Origin: Sulfuricurvum sp. | GTDB lineage: Bacteria > Campylobacterota > Campylobacteria > Campylobacterales > Sulfurimonadaceae | DNA: 62,545 bases | Reading direction: 5' to 3' | NCBI GenBank assembly: GCA_028714915.1 | Contig: JAQTLL010000006.1 | Span: 1 to 62,545, forward strand | Shown: positions 44,292-52,206 of the stretch, piece after piece | Layout: each line of letters begins with the position of its first letter | How positions within the stretch are numbered: position 1 is the stretch's first letter | The notes under the pieces: generated by a model | The model's input: only the letters and a program-made list of their open reading frames with translations | Database searches by the model: none | Told to the model about the DNA's origin: nothing | Program-made: the position numbers and the translations under genes

Positions 44292-44653
44292 TATTAAATT
44301 ATTATTGTATAGATACGCCGCTTCGTTTTTTAGGATGGATTTTATCTGAGATATAAGAGATTGAATGTTTTTTGAACACAGGCTCTATATTGTGATTATT
44401 TTCAGTCTGCTAAAAACGATTGTATGTGTTTATACCCCATTTTTAGTTATCGTACAATATTGGGATAAATTCGTGCATTCAGTAATACAAGAATTATTAA
44501 ACTGCTAAAAAGTACCTATCGGTTTTCCTTCCAGTTACAAAGCAGCCTTACTGGTCTATCCTAAGCTCACTATTCTTTCCCATATTCAGGTATTGCATAC
44601 GATTTAATTGAAGGTGATTTCTAAGTTTTAAAATAAGGGGAAATAGAGAAAAC
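44292..44653. other. Intergenic region
   Basis: About 360 bp without a convincing gene lie between the GGDEF-EAL gene and the cytochrome gene's 3' end. A GATTATTTTCAG stretch and AT-rich DNA are seen, but there is no ribosome site with a long frame. It may hold a transcript end for the plus-strand gene. Confidence 0.4.
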
Positions 44654-44687
44654 AACCTAGCCGGTATGATTACCGGCAAAAAAGGTT
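44654..44687 (-). terminator. Terminator of the cytochrome c gene
   Basis: GCCGGTA (44660-44666) pairs with TACCGGC (44671-44677) around a TGAT loop. Outside them AACCT and AGGTT also pair. On the minus strand the hairpin is followed by TTGTTTTC. It starts right at the stop codon of the 44686-46029 gene, as expected for an intrinsic terminator. Confidence 0.65.
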
Positions 44688-46029
44688 AGAACATAAACCA
44701 TCCAAGTAGGTAGAGGTTATTGTTATCGGAAGCATTACGACCTGAACCATCATAATTTTTGCTTGCACCATCAAATTTATCGTATCGGGTGTATTGTAAA
44801 GCCAGCTTGATAGTCTGCGTAGGAAGATAGTCGATTTCAGCAATTTCTCCACGGCTGTTTGGAGATGCGTTAAATGTCCCATATTTAGTTGCATCAGCTG
44901 TCCCTACAGTTGAAAAACATCCCAGTGATGCACCGTATTTTTGTTCAAAATAGTAGCTGACTTTGGCTCTGGTGGTTGACAAAGAGTTATTTAAATTATC
45001 AGCCATAGATTGTCCAAAACTACCGTCAAGCGTTTGCTTTTCCCAGATTTTTGTTGCGGTAGCAGTTACAATATTATTACCGTTTGTGTATTGGTATTCG
45101 GCATCGATTGCGCGGTCTTTGTACTTGTCGAGCAGACCACTGGCATTAGAAATAACTGCTGGATTAATTGTTGTGGTCATTGCATAACCGCCAAACATAA
45201 TGTAGTTATTGCCAAAGGAGTGTTGCAAAGCGAGTCGAGCATACGGTGTTGTCTCTTGTACGAGTGCAGCATCCCCTTTTAATCCTTGGTTTTTCCACCC
45301 AAAAGCTCCCATAATTCCGCCTGGCTTTGCACTGCGATATGCGGCGAGCTCAGCATAGATAAAATCATTCCAGAGTCCATAAACACCGACTCCGCCTACT
45401 TGTTGTCCCAATCCTTCTATCATGGTGGCTGCCCCCGGAGATTGTGCGATAGCAGATCCTGCATACGGGAATCCCCACACCGGAGTACTGTTCCATAAAT
45501 CTGAAACCGTTGGATTATTATTGACAGTAACTCCGTAAACCAATTCTTTGTCAGCGAGCATCACTGAGTCGGCATAGCGAATGTCCATATTATCCATTCC
45601 GATATGGTGTGCGACATCTGTTTTATCTGGCAAGTCTGTTCCATTATACGTTAGCTGAATAAATGCTCCCGATTTATCGGTGATTTTTCCGGCATAGAAA
45701 AGGCTGACTTGTGGAATTAAAATCTTACCGTCTTTAGTAAGAGCTAAGTTATCACTGGCTAAACCAGTATTATTAGAGGATTTAGTCATATCAACCATTA
45801 TCATTGCAGCCAGAGGGAGAGGCATTTTGCTCTTTTCACCGTTACTCATGGTGTAACCGCGTAGTTTAAACTCACGCCCTGTTTGGGTCAGTTCAGGGAA
45901 AACAGTATGACAGACAGTACAATCAAATCCTGTTTGACGGGCAAAGCTGGGGACAGCATGCGCACTCTCGAGAAATGCAGTTACAAGCAATGCTCCTCCG
46001 ACAAGATATTTTGTAAAGTTTTTTTTCAT
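44686..46029 (-). CDS. Outer-membrane protein with N-terminal heme c site
   Basis: The 447-residue protein has a signal peptide (MKKNFTKYLVGGALLVTAFL, cleavage after AHA about residue 25) and a heme c motif CTVCH (residues 37-41) in VPSFARQTGFDCTVCHTVFPELT. About 380 residues then alternate in short beta-strand style with aromatic ends (WMVF-type terminus LLGWFMF), as in a beta-barrel. Heme-fused porins of this kind occur in sulfur-oxidising Campylobacterota; a role in electron transfer across the outer membrane or in ligand uptake is possible. A tandem TTCACAC box lies upstream. Confidence 0.75.
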   Translation of the reverse strand: MKKNFTKYLVGGALLVTAFLESAHAVPSFARQTGFDCTVCHTVFPELTQTGREFKLRGYTMSNGEKSKMPLPLAAMIMVDMTKSSNNTGLASDNLALTKDGKILIPQVSLFYAGKITDKSGAFIQLTYNGTDLPDKTDVAHHIGMDNMDIRYADSVMLADKELVYGVTVNNNPTVSDLWNSTPVWGFPYAGSAIAQSPGAATMIEGLGQQVGGVGVYGLWNDFIYAELAAYRSAKPGGIMGAFGWKNQGLKGDAALVQETTPYARLALQHSFGNNYIMFGGYAMTTTINPAVISNASGLLDKYKDRAIDAEYQYTNGNNIVTATATKIWEKQTLDGSFGQSMADNLNNSLSTTRAKVSYYFEQKYGASLGCFSTVGTADATKYGTFNASPNSRGEIAEIDYLPTQTIKLALQYTRYDKFDGASKNYDGSGRNASDNNNLYLLGWFMF

Positions 46030-46070
46030 CTTTACTCCTATAGTAAATTTATTTTTAGTTTACTGGAAGA

Positions 46071-46107
46071 GTGTGAACTTTGTGTGAAGTGTTCATATAG
46101 GGAACAC
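46071..46107 (-). promoter_or_regulatory. Tandem TTCACAC boxes and inverted repeat before the cytochrome gene
   Basis: Read on the minus strand, TTCACAC (46082-46088) and TTCACAC (46071-46077) lie 11 bp apart, followed 8 bp later by a TAAACT -10-like element. It is the same arrangement as the promoter at 19967-19999. Adjacent, GTGTTC and GAACAC (46089-46107) form an inverted repeat around 7 bp. Together they look like an activator site plus a repressor site. The remaining DNA to 46335 shows no gene. Confidence 0.6.
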
Positions 46108-46335
46108 ATGAGGAAACAGAATATTTAGTACATTTAATACATACGATTTAACGGTTAAATGAATTATATTAAAATTATTAGAAAATATTAAGAGAGAATG
46201 TTTAAAATTGTATCATATGCAAAAATAAGTAGAGTTATTTTCAATTTTATAGATATAAATTATGCTACATGTAGCTTCGATACGTAAGCCCTTAAGGATA
46301 AAATTATTTATATTAATCAAGAGGGAGTAAATATA

Positions 46336-46719
46336 ATGGGTAAAAATACAGCAAACAAATATGAGATTAAATGGCTCAATGAACCCGAAGAACATGATTA
46401 TCCGGCAGCAATATCTTATTTGAGCTTGATTTATGACATGGAACGTGCACGTGATCTCATTAAACAATTAAAGCAGGCTCCAATCAGTAGCTACAAAGCC
46501 AAAGATATTTTTCGAGCTTCTGCTTTGTCTTTATTAGGTGTCAGTAATTTTCATGTCAAAAAAGACAGTAAAAAAATCACCAAGGGAGTAGCTCTTTCTC
46601 CACTCCTTCTCATTAGAGATAAAATAAATGGCAAAATGATTATTGCCGATGGTTACCACCGTTTGTGTGCCGTGTATACATTTGATGAAGATGCGGTCAT
46701 TCCTTGCAAAATTAAGTAA
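46336..46719 (+). CDS. Small protein with ParB-nuclease-like motif
   Basis: The 127-residue protein ends with DKINGKMIIADGYHRLCAVYTFDE. The DGYHRL core matches the GHRR/DGxHR region of ParB/sulfiredoxin-like folds, often seen in stand-alone proteins of this size. The N-terminal half (EWLNEPEEHDYPAAISYLSLIYD-like) is shared by small conserved proteins of unknown function. GAGGGAG lies 10 bp before the ATG. DNA binding or nuclease activity has not been shown for such short members. Confidence 0.65.
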   Translation: MGKNTANKYEIKWLNEPEEHDYPAAISYLSLIYDMERARDLIKQLKQAPISSYKAKDIFRASALSLLGVSNFHVKKDSKKITKGVALSPLLLIRDKINGKMIIADGYHRLCAVYTFDEDAVIPCKIK

Positions 46720-46729
46720 AATAATTCTT

Positions 46730-47086
46730 GTGAAATACAATATTATTCGAGTCAGTAGCATAGTAACTGTTTGTTTTTTAGTTGTCGGATGTGCATCAAA
46801 ATGGCAGCATCCCATCAAGGATGAAAAGGATTTGGTTACAGATAAATACAAATGTACGCAAGAATCGACTGCACTCTATCCCCCTCTCTTTCTTAGCAGT
46901 CCATTTCAAGCGGGTTATATGTATCCAACTATAAATCACTATACAGCATATGGTTATGGTCGTTTTAGAAGAGATTACTACTTTCCTCCTGCATTCACTT
47001 GGCAAGATTATAATGAACCTGCCAGAATGAAGGCTTTTAACTCTTGTTTAAATACTCTTGGTTGGGAATGGATATTTAAATGGTAA
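46730..47086 (+). CDS. Small lipoprotein
   Basis: I favour GTG 46730 as start: the product of 118 residues then has a lipoprotein signal IVTVCFLVVGCASKW with lipobox LVVGC. The mature part is Tyr/Pro-rich (YMYPTINHYTAYGYGRFRRDYYFPP) and ends in CLNTLGWEWIFKW. The longer frame from 46643 would overlap the preceding gene. It follows the ParB-like gene by 10 bp. A surface or periplasmic role is likely; no family recognised. Confidence 0.6.
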   Translation: MKYNIIRVSSIVTVCFLVVGCASKWQHPIKDEKDLVTDKYKCTQESTALYPPLFLSSPFQAGYMYPTINHYTAYGYGRFRRDYYFPPAFTWQDYNEPARMKAFNSCLNTLGWEWIFKW

Positions 47087-47272
47087 TATCTTTCTAAAAT
47101 TTGAAGATTCTTTAGTTTGATCATTGGTCGAGAAGACATAAAACTCACTGTGTTTATACTCAACAGGTGCCGGCTCATCGGTAAAAAGTGGTGGTTCAGC
47201 CCCTTTATGTTCTAGCTCTTTTAGCAGACAGTTAATAATAACACGAGAGGTTCCTAATTACAGTGCGATAGG
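47087..47272 (-). pseudogene. Remnant with Crp/Fnr-type helix-turn-helix
   Basis: A minus-strand frame reads PIAL, stop, then LGTSRVIINCLLKELEHKG, which is the recognition-helix pattern of Crp/Fnr regulators. An in-frame TAA replaces what would be Gln in PIALQLGTSR. It continues about 40 codons with residues that do not look like a Crp C-terminus. The fragment lacks a sensory domain and cannot be functional. The family call rests on this short motif only. Confidence 0.35.
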
Positions 47273-47334
47273 TTGAAAGATCAATCTTTAACGCTCTAAC
47301 ACATTTCATTTTTTTACCATAGGTATTGAGAAGT

Positions 47335-47428
47335 TCAACGTCTGTTCACGACCCAATTTCGGTAATACTTCAACCGCTAATGCCGCGAGTATGATACCTG
47401 CCGCAAAATGCAAATCATATGGCGGCAT
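47335..47428 (-). pseudogene. Fragment of a ZIP-family metal transporter
   Basis: The minus-strand frame starting at 47428 reads MPPYDLHFAAGIILAALAVE and then VLPKLGREQTLN. HFAAGIILAALAVEVLP is the typical N-terminal helix of ZIP zinc/iron transporters. It then runs into unrelated sequence, so only about 30 codons survive. It abuts the M90 peptidase remnant on the other strand. Confidence 0.45.
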
Positions 47429-47781
47429 ATATACGAAAGAGCAGTTTGTGATTCAAGGGCAGTCAGCAAATGATATAGTGGTTATTATCTGGCATGAAGC
47501 CAAAAAAGAGTCATACCATATGCGTCATAATAATGTCATTATTCATGAAATTTGCTCATGAGATTGATTTTATGGATGGTGAGATTGATGGCGTACCACC
47601 AATTGAACAGTCAAAATATGAGTTGCTTGGTGCGTATGCAGCAAGCAATGAAGCAGAGTTCTTTGCTGTTGTAACAGAACGTTTTTTTGAATCCCCAGTC
47701 TCTTTGAAGCTACACTTTCCCGAGCTCTATGATGAGTTTAAAGATTTCTATATGATTGATACCACACAGCTTTTTTCATAA
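47408..47781 (+). pseudogene. Truncated, frameshifted M90/MtfA-type peptidase
   Basis: The gene ends with KYELLGAYAASNEAEFFAVV and TERFFESPVSLKLHFPELYDE, the C-terminal part of the MtfA family of zinc peptidases. The active-site region should read VIIHEFAHEIDFMDG. Here NVIIHE is in one frame and FAHEIDFMDG in the next, because one extra A lies in the AAA run at 47548-47550. The N-terminal half is missing. The frame with its own ATG at 47494 therefore begins out of phase with the true protein. It is inactive on both counts. Confidence 0.75.
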
Positions 47782-47790
47782 ATCTACGTT

Positions 47791-48300
47791 TTAATTATAA
47801 TGTTTCATCTTTTTTCTTCTATGTTTTGAATAGTGTGTTTGATTATTTTTATCCATAGAAATAACGCTTATATTACCATCCACTTCTAGTATTAATAATT
47901 TAACATCCTCTATTTTTTCAATGCCGTGTTCTCTTATACTCTCTTCTATTTCATCGGATGAAATTTCAGATTTTTTTATTTCTGTTTCCATTAATATACC
48001 ATCTCTAATTAAGACAATTGGTTCTGACTCGATAAATATTTTGACTTTCTCATTTTGAAACATGATTTTCTTAACTGAATAATTAGCTAAGAATAAAACA
48101 GTCGCCGCGAATAGTCCCCCCTCTAAAGAAGTATTGGGTCCAACCATAGCATTTTGTACAGCATTGCTTATGAGAAGAAGTAAAATAACATCCCCTGCAT
48201 TGAGCTGAGAAAGTTGATTCTTACCAAAAACTCTTAACGCAAACATCATAAAAAGATAAACAATAAGACTTCGAAAGCCAATATCTAAGTATTCATGCAT
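47791..48300 (-). CDS. DUF421 (YetF-like) membrane protein
   Basis: The 169-residue protein has three N-terminal helices with ALRVFGKNQLSQLNAGDVIL and LLISNAVQNAMVGPNTSLEGGL, the DUF421 signature, followed by a soluble cytoplasmic domain with EPIVLIRDGILME. Function is unknown in general; relatives are implicated in envelope stress in spore formers. The gene is complete. It is convergent with the peptidase remnant. Confidence 0.85.
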   Translation of the reverse strand: MHEYLDIGFRSLIVYLFMMFALRVFGKNQLSQLNAGDVILLLLISNAVQNAMVGPNTSLEGGLFAATVLFLANYSVKKIMFQNEKVKIFIESEPIVLIRDGILMETEIKKSEISSDEIEESIREHGIEKIEDVKLLILEVDGNISVISMDKNNQTHYSKHRRKKMKHYN

Positions 48301-48485
48301 TTTGAGCCTTTTTTCAATTCAATAGATTATTATATTATACATTTCTTGCCCAGTGAACTATGAAATCATTATCATCGCCATAATGCACCAAAATCAAAAA
48401 CCCTTTTATTGAAAAAACTGCTCCTAACACTTATCCAAGTGTTTTCCATATACAATTCTCGCTTGTACAAAATATTATGTACGTT

Positions 48486-49580
48486 TTAGCGGTTTAACAT
48501 CCGCTTACCCCATAACTCCAATGTCCGATCGGGAACAAACCATCTATCTTTTTCTTTGTCAATAATCTCTTTCATATAAAGCTGTTTAAGAGCGGAAGCC
48601 AATGAGGCTTTTTGAATGTTGTATGTTTTAAGGGTATCAAGCGAATAAATGTTCTCAATATCGGAGGTAATAATTTTAAATGCTTTTTTCTGTGTCAAAG
48701 AAAAAGTGTCATACAACAGTGTATAGGATGAGCTCTTGTCCCCAAGAATCTCTTCAAGTGCATTATCGATCATCACCGGTGTAATAGTTGCATCTTTATG
48801 AGTGTTATAAAGAATATGAAAGATGTGTTGCATCAGTTTCGTTTCATGATCACATAGTGCTATTAAATACTCCACCGTTGCTTCATTGATGGATAGATAT
48901 TTCGATGCATACGCTAAAATGGATGAGCTATCCAACCCCCCTAATTCCATGTGCGTTGCCATTTCATACAATGGAGCACTATAAGTAAAGAGTGACGTGA
49001 TTGAATGGCGTTTTGAGCCGGCAAAAATATAGGAAACATTATAAGGTTCTTGCATGTATTTACGAAGTAACGCATCAATTTTGGTATCAAGTAGAGTAAT
49101 TTGCTGAAATTCATCAATCGCGAGGATCACCCTCTTCTCTTTACTCAGTAAAAATAATCCTTCAAAAAACTCTTCCATCATCTCCTCAAAGCTTAGCCCT
49201 TCTAAACGAGGCGTGTAGCTGATCTCAGCGGTATTTGGATCGACAGAAATTCCAAACGTAATTCGCTTGAAATACTTTTTAAGGTTGCTAATAATAGTTT
49301 TAAGATCACCGTGATGAGCTTTCGCTAATGACTTTAAAAGTATGGACGCAAATTCTTCTTTAGAAGCAATATCGAAAATGTCACAATAAATTGTATAACA
49401 CTGATCACCATTACGATGCATCAACTCTTTGATAAGGGAACTTTTCCCCATTCGACGTTTAGAATACAGAAGCAGGTTGTTAGAGTTGTCCACAAGTTTT
49501 TGGATTTTAACTAATTCAACGTTTCGGCCATAAAACTGCTCTTCAAGAGCAAAACCTTCGTAATGAAATGGATTTATCAT
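48486..49580 (-). CDS. AAA/archaeal-type ATPase
   Basis: The 364-residue protein has N-terminal GRNVELVKIQKLV, Walker A YSKRRMGKSS (39-48) and Walker B VILAIDEFQQI, then a sensor region and a winged-helix C-terminus (LTQKKAFKIITSDIENIYSLDTLKTY). It matches the mobile-DNA-associated STAND-like ATPase group with PD or helix-turn-helix ends. Target unknown. It stands alone, with a 22-bp palindrome 125 bp before the start. A fragment of a comparable ATPase type lies at 59590. Confidence 0.8.
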   Translation of the reverse strand: MINPFHYEGFALEEQFYGRNVELVKIQKLVDNSNNLLLYSKRRMGKSSLIKELMHRNGDQCYTIYCDIFDIASKEEFASILLKSLAKAHHGDLKTIISNLKKYFKRITFGISVDPNTAEISYTPRLEGLSFEEMMEEFFEGLFLLSKEKRVILAIDEFQQITLLDTKIDALLRKYMQEPYNVSYIFAGSKRHSITSLFTYSAPLYEMATHMELGGLDSSSILAYASKYLSINEATVEYLIALCDHETKLMQHIFHILYNTHKDATITPVMIDNALEEILGDKSSSYTLLYDTFSLTQKKAFKIITSDIENIYSLDTLKTYNIQKASLASALKQLYMKEIIDKEKDRWFVPDRTLELWGKRMLNR

Positions 49581-49704
49581 AATATTTCCTATAGTATTTA
49601 AAAATAAGTACTAAAGGTATTGTATATAATGTAGTCTAAAAGAAGTATTAATAGTATTTAATTTGGTAAACTTTGAAAGATCTTACTTATGATACATCAA
49701 ATGT

Positions 49705-49726
49705 ATTATTACTAATTAGTAATAAT
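49705..49726. promoter_or_regulatory. 22-bp perfect palindrome
   Basis: A palindrome centred on 49715/49716 (core ACTAATTAGT with ATTATT and AATAAT arms) lies in the 364-bp gene-free stretch between the AAA ATPase and the small Lys-rich gene. A second stem ATACAT/ATGTAT lies at 49692-49706 next to it. It could be an operator of the ATPase gene or a strongly AT-rich structural element. Confidence 0.55.
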
Positions 49727-49944
49727 GTCAAGAGCAATATTGAAATTTAAAAATAAGTTCGAGAACTCATATAAAATCCTATTTTTACTAAGACAAATGG
49801 TTTAAATATCTCAAATTATGGCAGAATAGTTGTTTTTTAAAAAGGATGACTGCCTATAGGCTTCTGAATTAAGGTTAGTATTGAATGAGGTTTATGAAAA
49901 AAAAACGAGAGGCTGAATTATCGTTTTTTAATTGTACATAGTGT

Positions 49945-50040
49945 CTAATCTTTTTTCGTATTTTTGTCATTACGTTTTTCTTTTAAAGTTTTTGTTGGTG
50001 CTTTTTTAACTGCTTTTTTTGAATCTTGACCTTTTGCCAT
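49945..50040 (-). CDS. 31-residue Lys-rich small protein
   Basis: An ATG at 50038-50040, with AAAGGGG 7 bp upstream, opens a 31-residue frame MAKGQDSKKAVKKAPTKTL ending in KNTKKD and TAG. Very similar Lys-rich small proteins beginning MAKG(Q/D)xSK occur in many proteobacteria and are annotated as hypothetical. Ribosome or nucleic acid binding would fit such a charge, but is not shown. It is too short for usual gene callers and stands alone. Confidence 0.7.
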   Translation of the reverse strand: MAKGQDSKKAVKKAPTKTLKEKRNDKNTKKD

Positions 50041-50186
50041 AATATCCCCTTTCTTTGGATTTGTTAATCATGTAATCGTTCACACATAGTATACGACTTA
50101 TACTTAAAAGGCAGTGGCAATAAGTTCTTTCAACTACTGATACCTTATATACTCACTCAGCTTCATTATATAAAGATAAATGGCAC

Positions 50187-50627
50187 TTACTCGTTATCCT
50201 CTTTATGCGCATTAATAAATGCATCTACCAAGAGCGTGAGTGATTCAAGTGTATTTTTATAGGGGTCACTATACCCCTCTATAAACTGGCTATCTAAATA
50301 GGTATAAGCAAAAGTACCTATTTTACCTTTACGCTTTGTGATGACCTCTTCTCCAAGACCCACTTCCATATAAATGGCATGCGTCTCTTCTATCTCCAAA
50401 GCATCAATTTTTACGACAAAAATAGGGGCATCCGTTTCTCCCAAGACAAAACCTGCTTTTTTTAGCTTTTCGGTGACCATGTTCTTTAACAAGGCTTCTT
50501 GATCCTGACTCAGAAGATTTGTTTGATTCGAGAAGTAAAGATTTAACGAATGTACATTATCAAGCGTGTAGAGCGAGGCTGAAAAAAGCGAACTTGAGAG
50601 TAAAAGCGCTAACAATAACTTTCTCAT
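50187..50627 (-). CDS. Exported hypothetical protein
   Basis: The 146-residue protein has a clear signal peptide (MRKLLLALLLSSSLFSASLY, cleavage near residue 17). The mature part contains an alpha/beta pattern with KNMVTEKLKKAGFVLGETDAPIFVVKIDALEIE, similar in style to small periplasmic domain proteins. It overlaps the upstream thioredoxin-like gene by TAATG, so the two are probably partners. No family recognised. Confidence 0.65.
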   Translation of the reverse strand: MRKLLLALLLSSSLFSASLYTLDNVHSLNLYFSNQTNLLSQDQEALLKNMVTEKLKKAGFVLGETDAPIFVVKIDALEIEETHAIYMEVGLGEEVITKRKGKIGTFAYTYLDSQFIEGYSDPYKNTLESLTLLVDAFINAHKEDNE

Positions 50628-51061
50628 TATTTTTGCTCTGACTTATGGAGGCTTAGCGCATCATTCATGTTAGTTATAAACTCGTCTGGTTTCATATAGG
50701 CAACTGTTTTTGTCAGGACTTTTTGCTTTTTAGGCTCAATAAAAAATACTACAGGAATTATGGGAGTCAAAAATTCTTCGGGATATTTACCTTTATCTTT
50801 GTATTTGTCGATGATAATGCTCACAAAATTTTCATTAACTTTTACCATAACATCAGAATCCTTGAGGGTCTTCCTTTCAAACTTTTTACACCAAGGACAA
50901 TAATCGGCTACAACAACTAACATGACGATCTTGTTTTGTTCTTTGGCAGTTTTAATAGCCATGTCATAGTTTCGTAAATAATTCACTTCAAAAGCAAACT
51001 CATCGATTTGTGCTGCACAGATAAAGCTAACCAGGGTCAGTAGTGTGATTAAAATTTTCAT
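50627..51061 (-). CDS. Periplasmic thioredoxin-like protein
   Basis: The 144-residue protein has a signal peptide (cleavage near residue 17) and the active-site CPWC (Cys55, Cys58) in VVVADYCPWCKKFERKTL, with cis-Pro loop TPIIPVVFFIEP. It is of the Thioredoxin_7/DUF255-like type that holds unfolded or metal-bearing proteins reduced. Possible partners are the exported protein encoded directly downstream or the heme c proteins. The length is normal. Confidence 0.8.
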   Translation of the reverse strand: MKILITLLTLVSFICAAQIDEFAFEVNYLRNYDMAIKTAKEQNKIVMLVVVADYCPWCKKFERKTLKDSDVMVKVNENFVSIIIDKYKDKGKYPEEFLTPIIPVVFFIEPKKQKVLTKTVAYMKPDEFITNMNDALSLHKSEQK

Positions 51062-51261
51062 TTCATTCCTTTTGGTAGAGCCACTTTTATATCTAAGCCA
51101 TTTTATTTTTATTATTGTAGCAGATAATGTTATGCAAACGTGCTAATGGCATAATGCAGTGAATCAAGATTGTTGCAGCGTATTAAAGATGGTTTATCCT
51201 TAAAAATCAGTATAATTTTTGTTAACAAAAAGTATGAGAAATAATAGAGGGGGAATGGTAT

Positions 51262-51687
51262 ATGAATAAACTTGTTTCATCGATAGGATTAGTCTGTCTG
51301 CTATTCGGCGTTGCTAATGCTCAAATCATTAGTAAAAATGGTATTGCGAAAGATACTGTAACGGGATTGATTTGGCAGGATAATAGCGATTCATCAACAG
51401 TGCAAAAAAATTGGTTAGGGGCAAAAGAATATTGTAAAGATTTACGATTGGGTGAATATGATGACTGGCGTTTACCGAATATTTATGAATTATCTACTTT
51501 ACTAAATAATCCAAAATCTTATGACCCTGACAACAGTGCAATTATTTATAATGTGCATTGTTCCAATGGAAAATCTGATATTGTGTCATATTTTTATAAT
51601 AAAAAGTATGTAGGGCAATATTTTGTAGTAGGAACAAGTGGCAAAGAAACATTAGATGAAGCTGCAAACTATATTTGTAAAAATTAA
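51262..51687 (+). CDS. Exported DUF1566-domain protein
   Basis: The 141-residue protein has a signal peptide (cleavage after NAQ at about residue 21) and DUF1566 elements: KDTVTGLIWQDNS, then WLGAKEYCKDLRLGEYDDWRLPNIYELSTLL. DUF1566 (Lcl C-terminal) domains are C-type-lectin-like and occur in surface proteins. The C-terminal part that contains the SST-W motif of the family is modified here (QYFVVGTSG), and Cys pairs could form disulfides. GAGGGGG lies 6 bp before the ATG. Confidence 0.8.
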   Translation: MNKLVSSIGLVCLLFGVANAQIISKNGIAKDTVTGLIWQDNSDSSTVQKNWLGAKEYCKDLRLGEYDDWRLPNIYELSTLLNNPKSYDPDNSAIIYNVHCSNGKSDIVSYFYNKKYVGQYFVVGTSGKETLDEAANYICKN

Positions 51688-51717
51688 GTATGAATGAGAA
51701 TAAATAGGCTAATTGAT

Positions 51718-52197
51718 ATGAAAACATTTTTTATTTTAGGTGCACTTTTATCGTTGCTTCATGCTTCCGACTCCACCTACCTAAACGAAGAAAACAGCAA
51801 CTACGCCTTCACCTCCCAAGAAGCAGTCGCTTTCTCAGCGGTAGGATTTCGCATCAGCGGTGGAGTGATCGGGGTGAATGTCCTCGGCGGATGGGCGGAT
51901 GGTGAGTATATCCTCCGCGAGGCTAATATCGAGCCGACCAATGTTCCCAATACGTTCGTCGCCGATTTGGTGTTTGCCAAGAAAAAAGGCTCATTCAGCT
52001 ATTCCCACACAGAAAAGATCGGTATCCTCTATGATGGCTTCAAACTCTGGATCAAATACCGTGATCGTATCTACCGCTACAGCGTCCCCGCTCCACTGCA
52101 ATCGATCGAACAAGAACACAACCGCATCACCACCCAAACCAAAGCACCTATCCTCGATGTCGTGATCGAGAATATGAAACTGCGATTTGAATTTTAA
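51718..52197 (+). CDS. Exported hypothetical protein
   Basis: Starting at ATG 51718, the 159-residue protein has a signal peptide (MKTFFILGALLSLLHASDS, cleavage after residue 16 or so) and a beta-rich domain with several GG and aromatic positions (ISGGVIGVNVLGGWADGEY). The first 24 bp of the frame that begins at 51694 would be an unlikely N-terminus. It precedes the esterase gene by 9 bp. From about 51770 on, G+C and codon use are clearly higher than in the genes before it, hinting at a different origin. Confidence 0.6.
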   Translation: MKTFFILGALLSLLHASDSTYLNEENSNYAFTSQEAVAFSAVGFRISGGVIGVNVLGGWADGEYILREANIEPTNVPNTFVADLVFAKKKGSFSYSHTEKIGILYDGFKLWIKYRDRIYRYSVPAPLQSIEQEHNRITTQTKAPILDVVIENMKLRFEF

Positions 52198-52206
52198 GGA
52201 GCAAGC

